DNA of 11,057 bases from Pedosphaera sp. Its GTDB lineage: Bacteria; Verrucomicrobiota; Verrucomicrobiia; Limisphaerales; UBA9464. The notes below the pieces were generated by a model, which saw only the letters and a program-made list of their open reading frames with translations, made no database searches and was not told the DNA's origin. Made by a program: the position numbers and the translations under genes. Positions 7,201-11,057 of this stretch are shown here, one piece after another (the first letter of the stretch is position 1; every line of letters begins with the position of its first letter). The stretch spans positions 1 to 11,057 of the forward strand of contig SIAZ01000115.1 in assembly GCA_009695405.1 (NCBI GenBank), in the 5' to 3' direction.

Positions 7201-7899
7201 GGATCGAGTGGACTCTCCGTTGACCTTACTCACCTCCCATTGATCACCACGCCGAGCTAAGGCGAACCGAGTCGTGGGATCGGCCAAACGCATAACGTCG
7301 ATAAAATGGGTGCAATACAAGTCGAGATCCCCATCGCCATCGATATCAGCGAGGGCCATGGAAGTTGCGGAAGCGGTTGTGGACAACCCAGAAGCTTGAG
7401 CTTCGGTGAAGTGCCCTTGGCCATCATTTATAAAGAGTCGAGTTCCGGCAGCGATTCCGTTAACCAAAAGATCGAGATCACCATCGCCGTCGACATCGGC
7501 AAAACAGGCCCCGGTCGAGCTTTGCGATGCGCAAGCTGCTTCACCTAACTCCATCGAGTCGAAACGCCACGAGCCTCGATTTCTAAACAGCCGATTGGGA
7601 CCTTGCAAATTGCAGAGGTAAACATCCGTTAACCCATCCCCGTCGACATCCCCCATTGCCACGCCTGATCCATTATGAGCCACGGCATTGGTCAGATAAA
7701 AATCTCCGATCATCACGTTGGTGAATACCAAGCCGATTTGATGAGGATCCCGAGACAGAAATCCGGGCGATCGATTTTCCTGTGTGGGCAAAGATAACGT
7801 ACGCACCTGAGGCCCAATAACCCAGTCCGCAGACTGAGCAGCGAGCGCGGTTAAAATAATAAGAAGGGAAAATCTTCGGATCAAAGCGGCATCGATCAT
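4240..7899 (-). CDS. Large secreted double FG-GAP/VCBS propeller protein with two ASPIC/UnbV domains
   Basis: The product has 1219 residues from ATG 7899. Residues 1-24 form a signal peptide (two Arg, then FSLLIILTALAA, cleavage near AQSA). The first half has seven calcium loops (about 84, 134, 184, 297, 349, 430 and 517; DVDGDGLTD, DIDGDGDLD) and an ASPIC/UnbV-like domain at about 549-613 (VRLVGQ, QGIGA, GGRYLSADQ, VTWRSG). The second half has six more loops (about 691, 794, 853, 904, 1040 and 1104) and a second ASPIC/UnbV domain at about 1133-1205 (VVLKGSTSN, GSGYWSQ, VQWPDGKIQTV). The order propeller-ASPIC-propeller-ASPIC suggests an internal duplication. Large proteins of this type occur in Bacteroidota and PVC bacteria and are exported; their ligands are mostly unknown. 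An in-frame TTG at 7980 would add 27 residues ahead of the signal peptide and is less likely. It is the first gene of a three-gene cluster. No Shine-Dalgarno is visible. Confidence 0.9.
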   Translation of the reverse strand: MIDAALIRRFSLLIILTALAAQSADWVIGPQVRTLSLPTQENRSPGFLSRDPHQIGLVFTNVMIGDFYLTNAVAHNGSGVAMGDVDGDGLTDVYLCNLQGPNRLFRNRGSWRFDSMELGEAACASQSSTGACFADVDGDGDLDLLVNGIAAGTRLFINDGQGHFTEAQASGLSTTASATSMALADIDGDGDLDLYCTHFIDVMRLADPTTRFALARRGDQWEVSKVNGESTRSPKWKGRFEASSDGKVRELPEADGLYRNNGHGQFTAIQNELGVFSTADGKPIPPYRDWGLAVMFRDINGDRIPDIYVCNDNTSPDRIWINSGTGTFKEIDPTFLRHTSRSSMGIDFGDLDSDGHDDFFVVDMLAREHRHRMTQLVRDRPLLAELERRDERPQFNRNTLFFGRSGGGFFEAALMSGVAATDWTWSPLFIDVDLDGYEDILVTNGFEFDVMDQDSSLQIKHAGNKFTEAQLKRSMQYHPNWRSRNVGLHNLGNGRFEESSTPWGFDQAGVSYGMAAGDLDNDGDLDLVVNNLNAPATIYENKSSAPRIAVRLVGQRPNTQGIGAKISFYSDSITQSQEMIAGGRYLSADQAQRVFASDPKKFKNTRLEVTWRSGLVSRITNSVSDQVYQLTEPNGVPLASKADQPLKPPFFEDVGARISHRHYEEEFDDWARQPTLPRRLSRLGPSVGWFDWDGDGWEDLFITSGRGRALNLYRNQSGEAWTAVVGPPIALGDQAAAIGWSDGQGHRRILVASSNYEQPAPAESFLEIYNPADLAHPERMPAGSAALGALALADIDGDGDLDVFVGGRCQALRYPEPVSSQVWMNEKGKLSLDTARSRPFARVGMVTGATFADIDDNGTADLVLGTEWGPVRLFLNHQGAFTEATKAWGLEGINGMWTGVTVGDFDGDGRLDLACGNWGNNSIYELYRPKDIRLFYGDWAQDGVVRILEAWRSGAQWFPIHDRTWLETGFPNLSADFKTHAEFSRATVNDILKLDGKVISQVESQEFSSTVFLQRNGQFKAIPLPKEAQLAPIFSIQVGDINSDGIEDIFCSQNFFGTASDLSREDGGLGLWLQGIGDGTFKALDAQVTGVRILGEQRGASLGDFNHDGRLDLVVSQNSGMTRLYENRGTSPGLRVVLKGSTSNPEAVGAALRLNFAEGHQGPVRLVTAGSGYWSQAAAVQVMGRLSNSVSLQVQWPDGKIQTVPIKTQDSTIPLEIQR

Positions 7900-8001
7900 T
7901 GAACTTAAAAGCGAAGGTGGCGTAGATCCATCAAAGCTAGTTTCGAGGCACACCTTAAGAAGATCTAAAGAAGGGCTCAAGAGCGAGAGTCAAAGGAGTC
8001 C

Positions 8002-8012
8002 TCAACAGGTTG
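8002..8012 (-). promoter_or_regulatory. Second copy of the CAACCTGTTGA motif
   Basis: The minus strand reads CAACCTGTTGA, then GGACTCC and TTTGA, closely matching the copy at 166-176 (CAACCTGTTGA, then CACTCC and ATTGA). It lies 102 bases upstream of the ATG at 7899, in the only stretch where a promoter for the cluster should be. Unlike the first copy, it has no good -10 box at the expected spacing, so it may be a regulator site rather than a core promoter. Confidence 0.3.
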
Positions 8013-8058
8013 CTCAAATTTACAGGCACCCATTTCTCTAAAAAGGGGGTTTTATTAC

Positions 8059-8090
8059 AAAAAAGGGGTCTGGTCATCAGACCAGACCCC
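8059..8090 (-). terminator. Strong rho-independent terminator of the CBM9-repeat gene
   Basis: On the minus strand a perfect 11-bp GC-rich stem (GGGGTCTGGTC at 8090-8080, pairing with 8075-8065) closes a four-base loop and is followed directly by six T (8064-8059). It begins 56 bases after the TAA of the CBM9-repeat gene, so it should end that transcript and insulate the downstream cluster. GGGGTC...GACCCC palindromes also occur as dispersed REP-like elements in some bacteria, so a second identity is possible. Confidence 0.85.
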
Positions 8091-8145
8091 GTTGATTTAG
8101 AGAACGGTTACGGTATAAAACCGACCGATCCTCGATCGCGCCAAT

Positions 8146-11057
8146 TTACTGGTAAGTAATTACCAATTTATTGCCCGAATTGGTCACCTTCAAAATCGTC
8201 ACTGAAGGAGTGATGGTGAGGTAGCCTTGACCACCCGTGGAAGGGATATCGGCAGTGATAGTCTTAGTTGCTGTATTTAGAACAACACCAGAAAGGGCGA
8301 CGCCGGACATACCGGCAGGCACTTTACCGACGGCGGCAAGGTTTGATTTCACCGGAGCAACGCCGACGCGATAGGCAGGAATGCCTCCCGAAGCGACATC
8401 ATTCACCAACACTTTGGAACCGTCAGCATTGATGCTAACGATTTCAATATGAGCTGCACCACCGCCATCTTGGAACACGATGCGCACAGGGTAGACCCCA
8501 GCATCTTGCACGTAGAATTTGGTGATCCCAGTTGAGGTATTTCCATTCAATTCGAGACCGCCTACTCCGAGCAGAATTCCGTCGGCCGGGGTCAAAATTG
8601 TACCCGCCTGAGCACGGAACCGATCGTCACAACTAATCCCGAGGGTGATAACACCTTTAGGCAATTGCAAGTAGGTGACAATTTCTGCAGCAATGCCGTT
8701 GATGGCACCTGAAGAACCCGGGACGCCTGGCATCCCATCGTCTGGGGTGATCGATCCAGCAGAACCATCACCAGTTACGTTGACAGTAGCGTTAAGATTG
8801 ATTGTACCTTCGATCTGGAACTTGACCGTTGCGCCGTCCTTCACGCCGGGTGCCAGAGCCAATCCAACTTGCGAGAGGTCGGCGAGGTTGGCGAACAAAG
8901 CGCCGTTGGCGTCTTTCAAGGATCCAGCGAGTGCCAATTCGGCATCGGAGATATCGGCAGAAGTCATCTCTTCATTTTGAACAACACGCCAAATGAAGCC
9001 TGTTTTCGATTTATCGACGGAAACAGCCTGACTGGCCTGAGTCAGAACCGCGACATTGGCAGCGATAAAAGTGCCTGAGTCTTTCACAACATTGCCCTTT
9101 GTATCCGTGACTTCAAGCGCGTAGGTATGATTACCAACCGTGAATGGAAGGACACCGGTGAAGACCACGTCGGTCGCGTCAGCATTTTTGGCACCGGGGA
9201 CCGCAGTAACTACCTTACCATCGATGGTGACCTTGGCTGATTTAAAGAGAGAGATTCCCTTGTCGTTGACCCGGAAGGAGAAATTAATAATTCCAGGGTT
9301 GATTGCGGAGAGGAACAAACGATCGGCCCCGGTTGCGGCAGCACCCAGAGAAACCAAAGCGGTTTCAGCCGGCGTCTTTCCGAAGACGATGGAATGGGCA
9401 CCCAAACCGCCCCATCCTTTTTGACCACGCTGACCTGCGGCTTCGTCGCCGTCATTGATCGCCATACCTAGACCGAAAGCTGAGCCCAATTTCAACGGTG
9501 CTGTTAGGCCCAAAGCGGCAGCGGGCAATTTGATTTCGTAGTAGGTCCGTTTGTTGTCGGTATCCCGTTTTACAACGGCTTCAGTGCCACCGGGGCCGGC
9601 CTCATGGTTTACAATTGTGGTCTCCGCAAGAGCCCCATCGGTGCCACCTAAAGCGTAGTTATAGAGGCCCACCTGACTCTGACGATCTGCGCTGGCGACC
9701 ATCAATTGAATTGAGTCGCCATTCCAAGCACTGTTAGCGCCGTTCTCATGGTAGTCATCGGTCACGACAAAGCCGAAATAAACATTGTCAGCATCATAGA
9801 TGACCTGAACTGCAGAAGTCTGGTCATCGGGACCGGACCAAGTTCCGCCACCATATTCTTCAAACAGAACATAGCGACCGGTTCCCTTGGAACCTGATCC
9901 TTTAGGAATGGAGAATTTCGGATCAGACAACACCGGTGCGCCGGTCCATTCTTCCAAGTTTCCGTCGATAACGATTTTTTTGGTGGTTGCAGTGGCAGTG
10001 TAGTATTCCTTGCCTGGTTCGATATCATTGGCAGCGGCCGTGCTTAGAGTAAACAAAGCGGTTTCGGACGGTGTCTTTCCAAAGACAATAGAATGGGCAC
10101 CCAAACCGCCCCATCCTTTTTGACCACGCTGACCTGCGGCTTCGTCGCCATCATTGATCGCCATGCCCAAACCAAATTTAGTGCCGCCAGCCAATTTAGT
10201 TAAACCAAGCGAAGCGAGTGGCAATTTGATCTCGTAGGTGGTCCGTTTGGAAGCGGTGTTACGTTTCACAATGGCATCTGTACCACCAGGTCCGGCTTCG
10301 TGATTAACGATCGTCGTTTCAGCAAGTGCTCCGTCGGTGCCGCCCAAGGCATAATTGTAAAGGGCGACCTGCGCGGTCCGATCACCATTGGCAATCATCA
10401 ATTGAATTGAATCGCCATTCCATGCGCTGTTGGCCGCGTTCTCATGGTAATCATCGGTCACAACAAAGCCGAAATAAACGTTTTCGGCGTCGTAAATCAC
10501 TTGAACGGCCGAGGTTTGGTCATCAGGACCGGACCAAGTACCGCCACCGTATTCTTCAAAAAGAACATAAGTTCCATTGGGGCCAGACCCTTTCGGAATT
10601 GAGAACTTCGGATCTGCCAAGACTGGAATGCCTGACCATTCGTCGAGGTTACCATCGAGGACGACCGGACGAGGAGCCCGATTTACCGTGTAGAATTCCT
10701 TAGTGGGTTCGATGTCATTCTTCTTTTGAAGAGTGATTAAGGCCGTTTCGGAGGGTGTTTTTCCGAACACAATGGCATGAGCACCTAACCCACCCCATCC
10801 CTTTTGACCATGCTGACCTGCGGCTTCGTCACCGTCATTGATCGCCATACCTAGCCCAAACTTGACGTCGCCGGCCAACTTTGTGAGACCCAGCGCCGCC
10901 TTGGGCAGCTTGATTTCGTAGATGGTCCGCTTGCCGGCAGTGTTGCGAGTCACGACGGCTTCAGTGCCGCCCGGTCCCGCCTCGTGGTTAACAATCGTCG
11001 ATTCAGCAAGTGCTCCGTCGGTGCCGCCCAAAGCATAATTGTAAAGGGCGACCTGAG
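8146..11057 (-). CDS. Large tandem CBM9-like repeat protein with PA14-like C-terminal region (5' end outside window)
   Basis: The visible 969 codons run in frame from the window edge (QVALYNYALGGTDG) to TAA at 8148-8146, with no start in the window. An in-frame TTG at 11031 lies inside a repeat and is not a credible start. It carries the end of one and two complete modules of about 230 residues. Each has a CBM9-like, DOMON-type signature: a V-x-D-G-N-L-x-E-W strand, SAVQVIYDA-x-NVYFGFVVTDD, NSAWNGDSIQLM, a YEIKLP strand and a Gly-rich FGLGMAINDGDEAAGQ segment ending VFGKTP. CBM9 domains bind sugars, often at chain ends. After the modules come an Ig-like segment (about 8980-9330) and a PA14-like region (about 8380-8700; AAEIVTYLQLPKG, ISCDDRFR, VYPVRIVFQDGGGAAHIE). 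No membrane anchor or PEP-CTERM-type tail is visible. It is presumably secreted or surface-bound, with the signal peptide beyond the edge. It ends at the terminator at 8059-8090. Confidence 0.85.
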   Translation of the reverse strand, partial: QVALYNYALGGTDGALAESTIVNHEAGPGGTEAVVTRNTAGKRTIYEIKLPKAALGLTKLAGDVKFGLGMAINDGDEAAGQHGQKGWGGLGAHAIVFGKTPSETALITLQKKNDIEPTKEFYTVNRAPRPVVLDGNLDEWSGIPVLADPKFSIPKGSGPNGTYVLFEEYGGGTWSGPDDQTSAVQVIYDAENVYFGFVVTDDYHENAANSAWNGDSIQLMIANGDRTAQVALYNYALGGTDGALAETTIVNHEAGPGGTDAIVKRNTASKRTTYEIKLPLASLGLTKLAGGTKFGLGMAINDGDEAAGQRGQKGWGGLGAHSIVFGKTPSETALFTLSTAAANDIEPGKEYYTATATTKKIVIDGNLEEWTGAPVLSDPKFSIPKGSGSKGTGRYVLFEEYGGGTWSGPDDQTSAVQVIYDADNVYFGFVVTDDYHENGANSAWNGDSIQLMVASADRQSQVGLYNYALGGTDGALAETTIVNHEAGPGGTEAVVKRDTDNKRTYYEIKLPAAALGLTAPLKLGSAFGLGMAINDGDEAAGQRGQKGWGGLGAHSIVFGKTPAETALVSLGAAATGADRLFLSAINPGIINFSFRVNDKGISLFKSAKVTIDGKVVTAVPGAKNADATDVVFTGVLPFTVGNHTYALEVTDTKGNVVKDSGTFIAANVAVLTQASQAVSVDKSKTGFIWRVVQNEEMTSADISDAELALAGSLKDANGALFANLADLSQVGLALAPGVKDGATVKFQIEGTINLNATVNVTGDGSAGSITPDDGMPGVPGSSGAINGIAAEIVTYLQLPKGVITLGISCDDRFRAQAGTILTPADGILLGVGGLELNGNTSTGITKFYVQDAGVYPVRIVFQDGGGAAHIEIVSINADGSKVLVNDVASGGIPAYRVGVAPVKSNLAAVGKVPAGMSGVALSGVVLNTATKTITADIPSTGGQGYLTITPSVTILKVTNSGNKLVITYQ
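9328..11057 (-). repeat. Tandem CBM9-like module repeats (period about 690-700 bp)
   Basis: Module boundaries set by the recurring N-D-I-E-P linker give a partial module (10720-11057), a full one (10030-10719) and a last one (about 9328-10029, without the linker at its end). Modules are nearly identical in protein over long stretches, while the DNA differs at many third codon positions. An exception is an exact 59-bp match between 9392-9450 and 10091-10149. The array continues past the window edge, so the copy number is unknown. Confidence 0.9.

Larger units (their letters stand above)
7900..8145 (-). other. Intergenic region upstream of the three-gene cluster
   Basis: This 246-base gap separates the CBM9-repeat gene from the start of the double-ASPIC gene. 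It contains the terminator at 8059-8090 and the shared 11-bp motif at 8002-8012. Cluster transcription should start between the terminator and 7899. A TTGACT with a TTTAGA 18 bases on, around 7990-7960, is only a weak promoter candidate. I see no small ORF or structured RNA. Confidence 0.5.

Noticed and set aside
5497..7497. Recurring 24-bp near-repeats (for example 5497-5520, 7324-7347, 7474-7497) that look like a dispersed DNA repeat.
   Set aside because: All are in frame and encode the DxDGDGDLD calcium loops of FG-GAP repeats; the protein motif explains them.
10326..10703. Antisense open frame of 125 codons within the CBM9 array.
   Set aside because: Low-complexity Arg/His-rich product, no family resemblance, and it mirrors a strongly conserved coding strand.
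9328..11057. The roughly 700-bp repeats considered as a CRISPR or satellite array.
   Set aside because: The repeats are protein-coding modules in one frame, far too long for CRISPR and without spacers.

Overview
The window holds five protein genes and the tail of an insertion sequence. Every complete gene starts with an export signal, and the fifth gene, which runs off the right edge, looks like a secreted surface protein. The content is FG-GAP/VCBS beta-propellers with ASPIC/UnbV domains, a right-handed beta-helix, an FGE-sulfatase-fold lipoprotein, and tandem CBM9-like modules followed by a PA14-like segment. Starts without Shine-Dalgarno sequences and moderate GC add to this. Together they suggest a PVC-group bacterium, most likely Verrucomicrobiota and less likely Planctomycetota. 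This is inferred from the protein families; there is no rRNA or other marker gene.

Layout. Positions 1-104 encode the C-terminus of an IS3-family transposase (OrfB, DDE integrase), interrupted by an in-frame TGA. The IS end probably follows within about 75 bases. A candidate sigma70 promoter (173-200) faces rightward into gene 1 (299-2260, +), a secreted ASPIC/UnbV propeller protein. Gene 1 meets the minus-strand cluster with no intergenic base: the two stop codons form TGATCA at 2258-2263. The cluster, in transcription order, is an ASPIC/UnbV protein of 1219 residues with two propeller-plus-ASPIC halves (7899-4240), an FGE-fold lipoprotein (4228-3443) and a beta-helix protein (3418-2261). 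The gaps are 11 and 24 bases, as in an operon. Upstream of it, on the same strand, is the 3' part of a large CBM9-like repeat protein (from beyond 11057 to 8146), closed by a strong intrinsic terminator at 8059-8090.

Working together (inference): the cluster looks like a co-expressed set of exported proteins for binding or handling extracellular glycans or other polymers. No glycoside hydrolase, sulfatase, transporter or regulator lies in the window, so substrate and chemistry cannot be assigned. The points most worth a second look are the exact stop-to-stop junction, an 11-bp motif shared upstream of both ASPIC/UnbV genes, the duplicated propeller/ASPIC fusion, the FGE fold without catalytic cysteines, and the CBM9 modules, whose protein is more conserved than their DNA apart from one 59-bp identical block. 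I see no CRISPR array, tRNA, rRNA or clear defence system.
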